Below the pieces are notes generated by a model, which saw only the letters and a list, made by a program, of their open reading frames with translations, did not search any database and had not been told where the DNA came from. Below, piece after piece: positions 9,144 to 17,776 of a stretch of 64,000 bases of DNA. Made by a program: the position numbers and the translations under genes. Each line of letters opens with the position of its first letter. Within the stretch, counting starts at the first letter, position 1. Source of the DNA: JAICKN01 sp036489565 (GTDB lineage: Bacteria; Acidobacteriota; Terriglobia; Terriglobales; Acidobacteriaceae); assembly GCA_036489565.1 (NCBI GenBank), contig DASXFN010000119.1, forward strand, positions 20,011-84,010, in the 5' to 3' direction.

Positions 9144-10688
9144 TTACGATTCAGGTTCCGGCGCAATTGCCTCGGATTCCTTTTCGGGCCGAAGTAGGGG
9201 GAATAAGATCACGTCGCGAATCGTGTGAGAGTCGGTGAGCAGCATGCAGAGGCGGTCCACGCCCACACCCACGCCTCCCGCCGGAGGCATTCCGTACGAA
9301 AGCGCGCGGATGTAGTCTTCATCCATCTGGTGGGCTTCCTCGTCCCCGCGTTCGCGTTCGGTGAGTTGCTGTTCAAAGCGGCGGCGCTGCTCCACGGGAT
9401 CGTTCAATTCGCTGAAGCCGTTGGAAAGCTCCATTTGCCCGGCGTAGATTTCAAAACGCTCCACCCAGTCCGGCTCGTCGACCTTGTTCTTGGAGAGCGG
9501 TGAAATGACAGCAGGGAACTCATAAATCACCGTTGGTTGCACCAAGTGCTCTTCGGCAGAAGCTTCGAACAAAGCGGCGATTGTCTTGCCCGCGGGTTCA
9601 TTAGGGTCGTAAGCTACGTGCGAATGCGCGGAATTGAATCGCTCGACTAATTTCTTCACAGAATCGTGCGTCGCGAAGTCTGACAATTCAGGCTTCACGC
9701 CCGCTGCTTCCGGCCAGTAATGAATAATGGCTTCACGCATGGTCATGCGCCGCCAGTTGGCCCAATCAATTTCTATCTCACCCCATTTTGATTTTGTTGT
9801 GCCATTGACGTCCAGCGCGGCCTGCTCAATCAGCTTCTGGGTGAAATCCATGGCCGTGCGGAAGTCCGCGTAGGCCTGATAGAACTCGAGCATGGTGAAC
9901 TCAGGATTGTGACGCGTGGAGATACCTTCGTTGCGGAAGTTGCGGTTGATCTCGTACACGCGATCGAACCCGCCCACGGTGAGCCGCTTCAAGTAAAGCT
10001 CAGGCGCGATGCGCAGATAAAGATCAACATCCAAGGTATTGTGATGCGTGGTAAACGGCCGAGCCGCAGCGCCTCCCGCCACTTGCTGCATCATCGGCGT
10101 TTCAACTTCAATGAAGCCGTTTGAATCGAGGAATCGTCGCAGTGATTGCACCAGCTTGCTGCGTTTCACGAAAACCTCGCGCACCTCGGGATTCATCGCC
10201 AGGTCCACATAACGCTGTCGGTAGCGGAGTTCCACGTCCGTAAGCCCGTGCCACTTCTCGGGCAACGGCAGGAGGTCTTTCGAGAGGAAGGTAATCTCCT
10301 CCACGTGGATGCTTAACTCGCCGGTGCGCGTGCGGAATAAATACCCGCTCACGCCGATGTGGTCGCCCAGGTCGAGCAGTTTGTAAAGTTCAAAACCTTT
10401 TTCTCCGACTGCGTCTTTCTTCACGTAAATCTGCAGCCTCTGTCCGCCCTGCTGAAGATGCGCGAAGCCGGCCTTGCCCATAAGCCGGATGGCCATGATG
10501 CGCCCGGCAATGCGAACATTTACTCGCGAGCCCTCCAGTTGTTCGCCGGAGCTGGCCGAATAGTCCGCGAGAATTTGCGGAATCGTATGCGTGAAGTCAT
10601 ACTTGCGCGGATAAGCTTCCTGGCCTAGCGCTTCAATCTGCTTCAGCTTGTCGCGGCGCAGTTCGTAGATTTTCTCGTCGAGTGCCAA
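9144..10688 (-). CDS. lysS: Lysyl-tRNA synthetase, class II
   Basis: A 514-residue class II lysyl-tRNA synthetase. The N-terminal OB-fold anticodon-binding domain covers about residues 55-150. The catalytic domain has motif 2 (FRNEGISTRHNPEFTMLE) and motif 3 (GVGVGVDRLCMLLT). It charges tRNA-Lys in the cytoplasm. Length is normal for the family. It is convergent to the porin and divergent from the next small gene. The ATG is supported by the family-like N-terminus (LDEKIYELRRDKLKQIEALG). Confidence 0.98.
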   Translation of the reverse strand: MALDEKIYELRRDKLKQIEALGQEAYPRKYDFTHTIPQILADYSASSGEQLEGSRVNVRIAGRIMAIRLMGKAGFAHLQQGGQRLQIYVKKDAVGEKGFELYKLLDLGDHIGVSGYLFRTRTGELSIHVEEITFLSKDLLPLPEKWHGLTDVELRYRQRYVDLAMNPEVREVFVKRSKLVQSLRRFLDSNGFIEVETPMMQQVAGGAAARPFTTHHNTLDVDLYLRIAPELYLKRLTVGGFDRVYEINRNFRNEGISTRHNPEFTMLEFYQAYADFRTAMDFTQKLIEQAALDVNGTTKSKWGEIEIDWANWRRMTMREAIIHYWPEAAGVKPELSDFATHDSVKKLVERFNSAHSHVAYDPNEPAGKTIAALFEASAEEHLVQPTVIYEFPAVISPLSKNKVDEPDWVERFEIYAGQMELSNGFSELNDPVEQRRRFEQQLTERERGDEEAHQMDEDYIRALSYGMPPAGGVGVGVDRLCMLLTDSHTIRDVILFPLLRPEKESEAIAPEPES

Positions 10689-10792
10689 AAATGCTCCTTC
10701 GCTCGTTTATCGGACCATCGAATGCAGCAGGGAAGATGAGATTATAACAAGCAGAATGGTTTGCACTCTTCGCCAGGATTGTGGGACATACA

Positions 10793-11185
10793 ATGACCAA
10801 CATAGAAGTCATCGAATGCTTTGAAAACGGAATTCCGCCAGGAGAAGAATTTCATCACGCCGAGCATATGCGAGTAGGATTCGCCTATGTCTGCGAATTC
10901 CCCATTTTTGAAGCGCTGGAAAAGTTTTCTTCTGCTCTGAAACGGCTCGCGGTAAAAAGTGGGAGGTCGCATCTCTATAACGAGACCATCACATGGGCGT
11001 ATCTGTTTTTAATTCGCGAACGAATCACGCAGGCGGGAGGAAAGATCGAGTGGGGAAAATTTGTCGCGCAAAACCCTGACCTTCTTGCGTGGAAGCCGAG
11101 TATTTTAAGCCGCTATTACCGCGAGGGAACATTGCAATCCGATCTGGCGAAAACCATCTTCGTCATGCCCGACAAACATCAGTAA
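10793..11185 (+). CDS. Conserved hypothetical protein
   Basis: A 130-residue cytoplasmic protein with no signal peptide or membrane segment. I do not recognise a named domain, but the composition is protein-like, with conserved-looking stretches FHHAEHMRVGFAYVCEFP, LYNETITWAYLFLIRER and KPSILSRYYREGTL. The clustered His, Glu and Arg residues suggest a helical enzyme-like fold. An alternative GTG start lies 12 bases upstream at 10781. I prefer the ATG because GTGGGA gives it a Shine-Dalgarno at suitable spacing. It is divergent to lysS. Function unknown. Confidence 0.7.
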   Translation: MTNIEVIECFENGIPPGEEFHHAEHMRVGFAYVCEFPIFEALEKFSSALKRLAVKSGRSHLYNETITWAYLFLIRERITQAGGKIEWGKFVAQNPDLLAWKPSILSRYYREGTLQSDLAKTIFVMPDKHQ

Positions 11186-11244
11186 CCCGTTTGTCCTTCT
11201 CCTTCGTAAGGCGGTAAGATGACTGCGTTCTTATAGAAACCATT

Positions 11245-11565
11245 ATGGCCACACAAGCCCAAACTTCTACGGAAGAAGTTTTCAAAGCCAGCCGCTTGAC
11301 CAAGGGGAATTTGTTCTTCCCGACGCGAATCGTGGTCGGTCCGTTACGCGTGAGCCGCATCAAGCCGCGGTTGTTCGGCAACACTGAAGAGAGCATCGCG
11401 ATCAACGCTGTCGCGTCGGTGCAGATTTCCACCGGAGTATTCTGGTCGAATATACGTATAGATTCTTCCGGGGGCTCTGATCCCATCACTAGCCACGGAC
11501 ATCGCAAAAAAGATGCCCGGCGCATTCGCGATTTGATTGAAGGCCACCAGGCGGCAACAAAGTAG
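11245..11565 (+). CDS. Small hypothetical protein, possibly PH-like
   Basis: A 106-residue soluble protein. The pattern of short beta-strands (FFPTRIVVGPLRVSRIKPRL, then SIAINAVASVQISTG) and a C-terminal helix (RKKDARRIRDLIEGHQ) resembles a small bacterial PH-like fold. This is a structural guess, not a recognised family match. It lies directly before the F0 genes on the same strand, and the first F0 frame follows its stop in the same reading frame after 30 bases. No clear Shine-Dalgarno precedes the ATG. Confidence 0.65.
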   Translation: MATQAQTSTEEVFKASRLTKGNLFFPTRIVVGPLRVSRIKPRLFGNTEESIAINAVASVQISTGVFWSNIRIDSSGGSDPITSHGHRKKDARRIRDLIEGHQAATK

Positions 11566-11595
11566 TGGGACAATGATCGGCAAAGCGAGGCAACT

Positions 11596-11829
11596 CTGAC
11601 TTCTGAAAAAAAACCGCCGGAAAACGAGAATGTTTGGGCGCAGGTTGCCAAATACAGCGAGATCGCGTTTATCTTCCCCGCTGCGACTGTGGTAGGGCTG
11701 CTCGCCGGCATGGCGCTTGACCATTGGCTGCATACTCACTGGCTTTATATGGCGGGCCTGATTCTGGGCATTGTGGCCGGCTTCATTCAGCTCGTTCGTG
11801 CGGGAATGTCCTCCGGCACGAACCAATGA
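11596..11829 (+). CDS. AtpI/AtpZ-like F0F1-ATPase assembly subunit, CTG start
   Basis: A 77-residue protein with two transmembrane helices (IAFIFPAATVVGLLAGMAL and WLYMAGLILGIVAGFIQLV), the pattern of the putative F0F1-ATPase subunit family found at the head of atp operons. It is thought to help assemble the c-ring or carry Mg2+. The frame is open from the previous gene's TAG, and its first ATG lies inside the first helix. The only sensible start is CTG at 11596, with GAGG five bases upstream. The stop overlaps the next start (ATGA at 11826). The family call is good; the start codon is inferred. Confidence 0.75.
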   Translation: MTSEKKPPENENVWAQVAKYSEIAFIFPAATVVGLLAGMALDHWLHTHWLYMAGLILGIVAGFIQLVRAGMSSGTNQ

Positions 11830-12269
11830 GTTCCGACCCAATGAGTCCTTTCGCCAGCCTCGACTTCACCAGCGAACAGTTTTTTGATGGAGCGCTCACC
11901 CGGATTGAGCGTCTCATGCTGCTACTCGGCTTCGGCGTTACAGTAATATTTTTTGCTGTGTGGGGCTGGAAAGTGGCGCTGGGGTTCGCAGTGGGGGCAT
12001 CAATCGCTTATCTCAATTTCTTCTGGCTCAAGCGGATGGTTACGGCCGTCGCGGATCGCGTAACGCAGTCTGGACACTCCGAATCCGGAACCGGAGTTAT
12101 CATCCGTTTCCTGCTTCGCTACACGCTAATGGGACTGGCAGCCTGTGCTATATTAAGTGTTTCCCCCGCGAGTCTAAAGGGGCTTTTTGCGGGCGTTTTT
12201 TTGCCCGTCGCAGCCATCGCGTGTGAAGCCGCCTACCAGGCGTATGCAGCCCTTGCGAAGGGCGTTTAA
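11826..12269 (+). CDS. ATP synthase subunit I (AtpI-like)
   Basis: A 147-residue membrane protein with four hydrophobic segments: LMLLLGFGVTVIFFAVWGW, ALGFAVGASIAYLNFFWL, RYTLMGLAACAILSV and LFAGVFLPVAAIACEAAY. Size, topology and place before atpB fit the ATP-synt_I family, which assists F0 assembly. The start is the ATG at 11826, which overlaps the preceding stop; a longer upstream frame would run through the preceding gene and is rejected. Sequence identity in this family is low, so context carries most of the weight. Confidence 0.8.
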   Translation: MSSDPMSPFASLDFTSEQFFDGALTRIERLMLLLGFGVTVIFFAVWGWKVALGFAVGASIAYLNFFWLKRMVTAVADRVTQSGHSESGTGVIIRFLLRYTLMGLAACAILSVSPASLKGLFAGVFLPVAAIACEAAYQAYAALAKGV

Positions 12270-12334
12270 GTTCCCAAAAGAAAGAGATTACAGTCGAAGT
12301 TAAGCGTTCATTCGATTAACTGAAAACTCGGATT

Positions 12335-13066
12335 ATGCCTGAACAGCTTTGGTTTACCGCAATCCTGAATCGCTACCTGGCCGGCCCTGTCACCCATTTC
12401 CTGCTGGCCGTCCACGTGAAGCCGCATTACGCGCAAGCGCCCATTTCGAACTCCGTGGCGATGGAACTGCTTGTGTTTGTTTTTTTGCTGATTGTGTTCG
12501 CCATGGTTCGCGCGCAACTTTCCGTGGAGAGACCGGGCGGCTTGCAGCACACATTTGAAGGATTGCATGGCTTCATCGAAAGTCAGTGCGAGGAAATCAT
12601 TGGGCACCATAGTGAACGCTTTGTGCCGTTCCTCTTGGCCCTGGGACTATTCATACTAATCTGCAATCTGCTTGGCCTGATACCGGGATTTGAATCACCG
12701 ACAGCCGTGCCCGTCGTTCCATTTGGCTGCGCCGTGGTGGCGTTCTTTTACTATCAAACGCAGGGTTTTCGAAAGAGCGGCATCGGCTACTTGAAACATT
12801 TGTTCGGGCCGATCTGGTGGCTCGCGCCCTTGATGTTGCCCTTGGAAATCATCGGCCACTTCGCCCGCTTACTCTCACTTACCGCCCGCCTGTATGCAAA
12901 TATGTTTGCCGGTGACATGGTCACATGGGTCTGGTTCTCTCTGATTCCCATAGGCGTCCCTATTGTTTTTTTGGGATTGCATACTTTTGTGGCTTTTTTA
13001 CAGGCCTATATTTTTGTGCTTCTGGTCATGGCGTATTTGTCATTCGCGGTGGGAGAAGCGCACTAG
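12335..13066 (+). CDS. atpB: ATP synthase F0 subunit a
   Basis: A 243-residue membrane protein, the stator half of the proton or sodium channel. The essential arginine is Arg185 in SLTARLYANMFAGD, equivalent to Arg210 of E. coli. The family motif NLLGLIPGF is at about 111-119. Five or six helices are visible. A start at 12335 fits the family N-terminus. It lies between AtpI and atpE. The b, delta, alpha, gamma, beta and epsilon genes are not in the window. Confidence 0.96.
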   Translation: MPEQLWFTAILNRYLAGPVTHFLLAVHVKPHYAQAPISNSVAMELLVFVFLLIVFAMVRAQLSVERPGGLQHTFEGLHGFIESQCEEIIGHHSERFVPFLLALGLFILICNLLGLIPGFESPTAVPVVPFGCAVVAFFYYQTQGFRKSGIGYLKHLFGPIWWLAPLMLPLEIIGHFARLLSLTARLYANMFAGDMVTWVWFSLIPIGVPIVFLGLHTFVAFLQAYIFVLLVMAYLSFAVGEAH

Positions 13067-13172
13067 ACTTTTCAGATGTATCAGTATGTTTTCCGCCGCT
13101 TAGCGTGAGGGCGTCAGCACGGTGAACGTCAACCACCCACTGGCGGCAATTCATAGTACGAGGAGAAGCACA

Positions 13173-13478
13173 ATGCGTAGAACCATGAGTTGGGTATTTA
13201 TGGCGCTGGCAGTGATGTTCTTTGCACTGCCCGTGTTCGCGCAGAGCGGGTCTGGAAGCTCTGTAAATTGGGTTGCACTGGCTGCTGGATTTTCCATGGC
13301 CATCGCCTCCGCCGGTTGCGGCATTGGGCAGGGAAGAGCGACCGCTTCCGCAACGGAAGCGCTTGCCCGCAATCCCGCCGCGCGCCCGGGAATTACCTTC
13401 GCGCTGATCTTAGGACTTGCGCTGATCGAATCACTGGCGCTCTACACCTTCGTTATCATCTTTTTGAAAGTAAAATAG
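13173..13478 (+). CDS. atpE: ATP synthase F0 subunit c
   Basis: A 101-residue proteolipid. The start is the ATG at 13173 behind a strong AGGAGAAG box; an upstream in-frame start lacks one. A leader-like segment (residues 6-24, VFMALAVMFFALPVFAQ) precedes the two ring helices at about 31-58 and 73-99, joined by the ARNP loop. The ion-binding carboxylate is Glu86 in LALIESLALY. Gln53 (GIGQGR), Ser87 and Tyr91 match positions used for sodium coordination in Ilyobacter-type rings, although the following threonine is replaced by leucine. H+ or Na+ use is undecided. The leader implies cleavage, as in some c subunits of other phyla. Confidence 0.96.
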   Translation: MRRTMSWVFMALAVMFFALPVFAQSGSGSSVNWVALAAGFSMAIASAGCGIGQGRATASATEALARNPAARPGITFALILGLALIESLALYTFVIIFLKVK

Positions 13479-13508
13479 GCTGAAGGTGAAATAAGTTTTC
13501 ACAAAGTT

Positions 13509-13540
13509 AAGAGCCCTTGCTTATAAGCAAGGGCTCTTTT
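13509..13540 (+). terminator. Rho-independent terminator after atpE
   Basis: A perfect 30-base palindrome at 13509-13538 (half-site AAGAGCCCTTGCTTA) followed by further T residues. It ends the F0 gene group 30 bases after atpE. Being symmetrical, it may also terminate the convergent PilZ gene on the minus strand. Confidence 0.9.
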
Positions 13541-13560
13541 ATTGATATCGGTGTTTGCTT

Positions 13561-16257
13561 TTAAATCTTGCGCTGCCCGTTCCAGTTAGCGCTACCCGCT
13601 TCCGGACTCTGCTCGATGGCGTTCATGAGCAACTCACGCAGACGGTAGCGGCTCTCCAGGTCTGTTTCCACAATTTCAAATCCAACTTCGTTCATGCGGG
13701 CGCGGCGCAAAAGCACTTGAGCGCGAATGTGTTTGCGCATCCCCACCGGGATGTCGATCATCGCTTCTGATCCAATGCGTAGATTGTCTTCTTTGGTGCC
13801 CATGCCGCCACCTAGGCTCAGTTCGCGGATCGCAATATTCGATTTCCCCCATGAACTGCTGATGCTTGCCGCCAAGCTCCGCGGCAACGCGATACGCTCG
13901 TAACGGCGTTGCCTTACCCAAGGGCAGGCTGGCGCCGAATCCAGAGGCGCAATGGCAAGTTCCGCGGGTTCCAGGCCGCTATCGGAAACCACCTGGCTTC
14001 CATAGCGAGGATCAATTTTGGCTAGCGCCTGCGCGGCTGCAATGCGCAGTTCGCGATGGCTGACCAGTTTCCAGCGCTTCTTGGATTCCAAAAGATTTCG
14101 GAGCACGGGAACAGCCTCAAGCTCGCGCAACCTTCCCAAAGATTCGACTGCCTTCACTTGAAGGAGTGGAGATCTTTCTTTCGCCTCGCCACTTTCCGCC
14201 ATTACCATGAGAGGCGGAATGGCCGAGCGGTCGCCGCTCATGCCGATTTCATCCAAGGCCTGCGGTATTACCAGCGGATCAAGGACCTCAAGCAATTCCA
14301 GCAAGGTACGGCCGCGATCGGTGGCCGCGCCATAGGCGATTTGCCGCACTACGACATCGTGATAAAAACGGGTCCAATCTTTAAGGCGAATGGGCAACAG
14401 TTCCAACAATGAAGGCACGTCAATCCGGCTCAACAGACCAACGACGGAAGCGGCCTGACGCGGTTGTCCATTACGAAGCAGTTCGCGCAACTCAAGCATG
14501 CCGGTGGGGCCCAGCTCGGTTGCCAGTTCCACCATCTGGTCGCACTCTTCGCGCCGCATGCTACGGAAAAATCGGTCGGAAAGATGTTCGATGGACGCTT
14601 GTGGTGTTCGCCGTAACACTTGAATAAGGTCAGGCGGAAATTTTGGCTGCCGCATGCCATCTTCCAGGAACTCTGGCAGGCGGTTCTCGACGCCCACTCG
14701 GGGGCGTAGATCGTTGGCCAGTACCGGACGCTGCTTGCCGATTGCATCCAGAGCGTCGCAGACCGCGCTCAACGCGCCATACTGTTTGCGATTGCTGGCT
14801 TCAGAGCTGAGTCTTACGAAGGCCGCACCGATCAATGCTTGCAGCTCTGAGTCATGTTCTTTGCTTAACGCCTCTCCCAGCTTATGCAATGCCACAGACA
14901 TGCTCTTATCGCCGAGCGCGGCATATAAGTCGCCCAGTTGACTGATGCCAATAGCCGTCTTGCGGCGTGGCTCCAGATCTTTGCTATCGAGGCAGGAGCA
15001 GTAATTTTGCAGGATGGCTGCCGCAGTCTCTTTGTCAGGACGCTCGAGCAGTTGTTCCACGAATTGACGCACGTTCCGTGGAGGAACGCAGGTGGCTTCG
15101 TGCGACATCAGCACGCTCTTTTTGCCTGCCTCCGGCACCTCAGCCCAGAACATACGATCGAGAATGTCAGCGTGGGATTCGACCAGCATCCCCGCCTTAT
15201 TCATCTTGTCTTCCTGAATTTTCAAGATGCGGCGCAACGTGTCCATCTGCCGGCTCATGTGCTCCAGCATCTGGTGAACGGCGTTGACCTTGATATCGCC
15301 CTTCTGGAAGCGATCAAGCGCGAAGCGGATTGCCATGTGCTCCGCAGCCTTCATCAAGAGCGGAGTGTCAGCGCTGGAGGAAGCCACGGCGCTTCCCGCA
15401 AGGGAATTCAACATCTGCTGTAAATTTACTTTTGTGTTCGCGTCTGTCTCGCTTAATTCTTTTTTCAGAAATTCCGGTTTGACCGTAGGATCGCTGGCTG
15501 CTTCGCCAAATTTGGTCAGCAAGCGAATCGCTTGAATTACTTCCTGTTCTTGCAGCGGAATGACAGTTCCATCCCATTGACCGGCCTGTCCCGCCGCGAC
15601 TACGTTAGCTTTCCCAGCTTTTGGAGCGCTCCAGTTGGGGGCCCCTGCAGGTCCATCACTTCCATTGCCCGTACCTTCTCCGCTACTACCTGCAGAACCA
15701 CCGCTGCCTCCAGGCGCACTGCTGCCTGCGCCCTCCGCTGCCGCGATGAGCTGCAGCAACTTTTGCGGATCGTTCAACCATTCCTTGAACTCCGGGCCCA
15801 GGGTTTGCGCTGCGATCTGCGCCGCAATGCTGATTTCGCCCGTTGACGGATCAGCCGCTACAAACTTGACTTCATTAATTCTGATTGCCGATTGCTTGGT
15901 GTCGCCAAAGGCCCCTTTAATCTGCTTGCTGAGGTCCTGCGCTTTGGATGTTCCGGTAGCAAAAATGCGCAGCAGCTTTCCGAAATCGTCTTTCGCAATC
16001 TGGCTGGAGAACTGGATACTGGCCAGTCCAGCGGTCGTCAGCAACTGAGCGAAACTGCGTTCCGATTGACCGCTATCGAGCGGGATGCCGTCGAGCAAGA
16101 GCCTGTTTTCTGAAACTCCCAGAAGAAAGCAACTGTCGCTGCCCAAGGGCAAGCCACTCTGCAGTTCTTTCCAAGTGATTTCAAACTGACTCTTGGTACG
16201 GGTGTGCTCAGAACCGTACAGCCGAACGTATTTCACAAGAATGTTCAGGCTGTGCAC
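13561..16257 (-). CDS. Large HEAT-repeat protein with C-terminal PilZ domain
   Basis: An 898-residue cytoplasmic protein. Residues 1-170 form an alpha/beta N-terminal region I do not recognise (start MHSLNILVKYVRLYGSEH). A Gly/Ser-rich linker spans 176-208. A long helical region follows, with HEAT-like repeats at about 560-760 (for example EAVPVLRNLLESKKRWK and HRELRIAAAQALAKID). The C-terminus from 782 is a PilZ domain: RQRRYER supplies the RxxxR c-di-GMP motif. The second motif reads ELSLGG, with Glu where Asp or Asn is usual. It may sense c-di-GMP and act as a scaffold. The start is a GTG. The frame stays open 18 codons further upstream without an ATG, GTG or TTG, and that stretch reads like protein (KEGRIASARAF), so a rare upstream start is possible. 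Confidence 0.85.
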   Translation of the reverse strand: MHSLNILVKYVRLYGSEHTRTKSQFEITWKELQSGLPLGSDSCFLLGVSENRLLLDGIPLDSGQSERSFAQLLTTAGLASIQFSSQIAKDDFGKLLRIFATGTSKAQDLSKQIKGAFGDTKQSAIRINEVKFVAADPSTGEISIAAQIAAQTLGPEFKEWLNDPQKLLQLIAAAEGAGSSAPGGSGGSAGSSGEGTGNGSDGPAGAPNWSAPKAGKANVVAAGQAGQWDGTVIPLQEQEVIQAIRLLTKFGEAASDPTVKPEFLKKELSETDANTKVNLQQMLNSLAGSAVASSSADTPLLMKAAEHMAIRFALDRFQKGDIKVNAVHQMLEHMSRQMDTLRRILKIQEDKMNKAGMLVESHADILDRMFWAEVPEAGKKSVLMSHEATCVPPRNVRQFVEQLLERPDKETAAAILQNYCSCLDSKDLEPRRKTAIGISQLGDLYAALGDKSMSVALHKLGEALSKEHDSELQALIGAAFVRLSSEASNRKQYGALSAVCDALDAIGKQRPVLANDLRPRVGVENRLPEFLEDGMRQPKFPPDLIQVLRRTPQASIEHLSDRFFRSMRREECDQMVELATELGPTGMLELRELLRNGQPRQAASVVGLLSRIDVPSLLELLPIRLKDWTRFYHDVVVRQIAYGAATDRGRTLLELLEVLDPLVIPQALDEIGMSGDRSAIPPLMVMAESGEAKERSPLLQVKAVESLGRLRELEAVPVLRNLLESKKRWKLVSHRELRIAAAQALAKIDPRYGSQVVSDSGLEPAELAIAPLDSAPACPWVRQRRYERIALPRSLAASISSSWGKSNIAIRELSLGGGMGTKEDNLRIGSEAMIDIPVGMRKHIRAQVLLRRARMNEVGFEIVETDLESRYRLRELLMNAIEQSPEAGSANWNGQRKI

Positions 16258-16483
16258 AAAGGCACGTGCTGAGGCGATTCGGCCTTCTTTAGTTGTGTCC
16301 GGCGCTTGAATAGGTCAACCCCACAAATCGGATGTAGGTAGCGTAACGGGAAACGGTAAGTCCGCGCACGTTACGGAGGTAATTGACCTGAAATAAAGCC
16401 AATTAGCGTGGTTTTCCGCGCATCAGATGGAAACCGGGACGCCACTTATCGCGTGATTGTTCTTCAAGTACAAAATTACTGAG

Positions 16484-17065
16484 ATGACACACGTGCAATT
16501 GGTTCAAAAGGCGGTTTGTTGGTTAAGAGGATACCGCTGCGGAGTAGTGCTTTCCGAGCAAGCCTGTATTAGCGGTGAAATGCCCGATGCGATCGGCTGG
16601 AAGCGGGCGAACCATTCGGTCCTGGTGGAGTGCAAGATTTCGCGTGCCGATTTTCTCGCGGACCAGGCGAAGCCATTCCGCGTGAATTCGGCGAGCGGAT
16701 TGGGTTGCGAGCGTTATTATCTGGCCCCGCCAAAGTTGATTGCTGCGGAAGAACTTCCCATGGGCTGGGGGCTGCTGGAGTATCGTAATCGCAAAGTAGA
16801 GATGATCAAGCCTTCAGTCAGGAACTTGCGTTCCGCGAAAGGCCTGAATTTTGAGATGAACCTTCTGCTTGCCAGTCTGCGACGCGTGGAAATTCGCATC
16901 GAGCCGGAATCCATCACAGAATTTTTGAAGTGGAAAAACCGCATGGCGGAATACAACCGGGGCGCGCTGCCGGAAGGGATTGTTTCCGCGATCGAAGAAC
17001 CGAACAATTTTCTGCTGACAGAGCCAAACGGATCTAACGTGGGAACTGATTCATGCGGCGACTAG
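16484..17065 (+). CDS. Putative PD-(D/E)XK nuclease-fold protein (MmcB-like)
   Basis: A 193-residue protein. The core PDAIGWKR followed by SVLVECKISRADFLADQAKPFR has the D...ExK arrangement of the restriction-endonuclease fold, close to MmcB-type DNA repair nucleases. Asp, Glu and Lys are all in place, so it may be catalytically active. The N-terminal helix carries LVQKAVCWLRGYRCGVVLSEQ. A TTG nine codons upstream (16457) is an alternative start; neither has a clear Shine-Dalgarno. It is divergent to the PilZ protein and convergent to recR. The nuclease role is inferred from motif spacing only. Confidence 0.72.
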   Translation: MTHVQLVQKAVCWLRGYRCGVVLSEQACISGEMPDAIGWKRANHSVLVECKISRADFLADQAKPFRVNSASGLGCERYYLAPPKLIAAEELPMGWGLLEYRNRKVEMIKPSVRNLRSAKGLNFEMNLLLASLRRVEIRIEPESITEFLKWKNRMAEYNRGALPEGIVSAIEEPNNFLLTEPNGSNVGTDSCGD

Positions 17066-17114
17066 CTGTTGGAATGGGACGACGATCTGCCGAGAAACTG
17101 AGTTGCTCATCTCT

Positions 17115-17714
17115 TTAAACCTCCCGGCGTCCTTCCATGGCTTTGAGCATGGTGATTTCGTCGGTGTATTCGATGTCGCTGCCTACCGGGATGCCCATAG
17201 CGATCCGCGTGACCTTCAAGCCAGCCCTGCGTAATTGAGTCGAAAGATACGTTGCGGTCGCCTCGCCTTCCACGGTGGGGTTCGTGGCCAGGATGACTTC
17301 GTCCACCTGATCGTCATCCACTCGGCGCATAAGATTCGAAATCCGCAATTGCTCCGGGCCCACGCCATGAAGAGGAGAAATCGCGCCATGCAGCACGTGG
17401 TACACACCGTTGAAATGCTTAGTTTTTTCAATAGAAGCGATGTTGGTGGGCTCTTCCACGACGCATACCAGCCGTTGATTGCGCGTCGCGCTGCTGCAAT
17501 ACACACAAGGATCAACGTCGGTAATGTTGTTGCAGATTGAGCACAGGCGCAAGCTTGCCTTCACGTCGCGTACAGCTACTGCCAGCAACTCCGCATCTTC
17601 GTCGCTGGAGCGCAGAATATGGAATGCGAGGCGTTGCGCGGTCTTGCTGCCAATTCCGGGCAGCTTTTTTAATTCGTCAATCAGCCGGGTCATCGGCTCT
17701 GCAAATCGGGACAT
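17115..17714 (-). CDS. recR: Recombination mediator RecR
   Basis: A 199-residue RecFOR-pathway protein that helps load RecA on gapped DNA. The helix-hairpin-helix LKKLPGIGSKTAQRLAFH is at 15-32, the zinc site uses Cys58, Cys61, Cys70 and Cys73, and the Toprim domain starts at VCVVEEPTNI (83-92). Normal length. It is the last gene of a minus-strand run in the common bacterial order dnaX-ybaB-recR. Confidence 0.98.
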   Translation of the reverse strand: MSRFAEPMTRLIDELKKLPGIGSKTAQRLAFHILRSSDEDAELLAVAVRDVKASLRLCSICNNITDVDPCVYCSSATRNQRLVCVVEEPTNIASIEKTKHFNGVYHVLHGAISPLHGVGPEQLRISNLMRRVDDDQVDEVILATNPTVEGEATATYLSTQLRRAGLKVTRIAMGIPVGSDIEYTDEITMLKAMEGRREV

Positions 17715-17776
17715 AATTAATTTTCAAACGGAAAAGTATTCGACTCGTAGTTTGCGATAGGCTCATTCAGCCTTGT

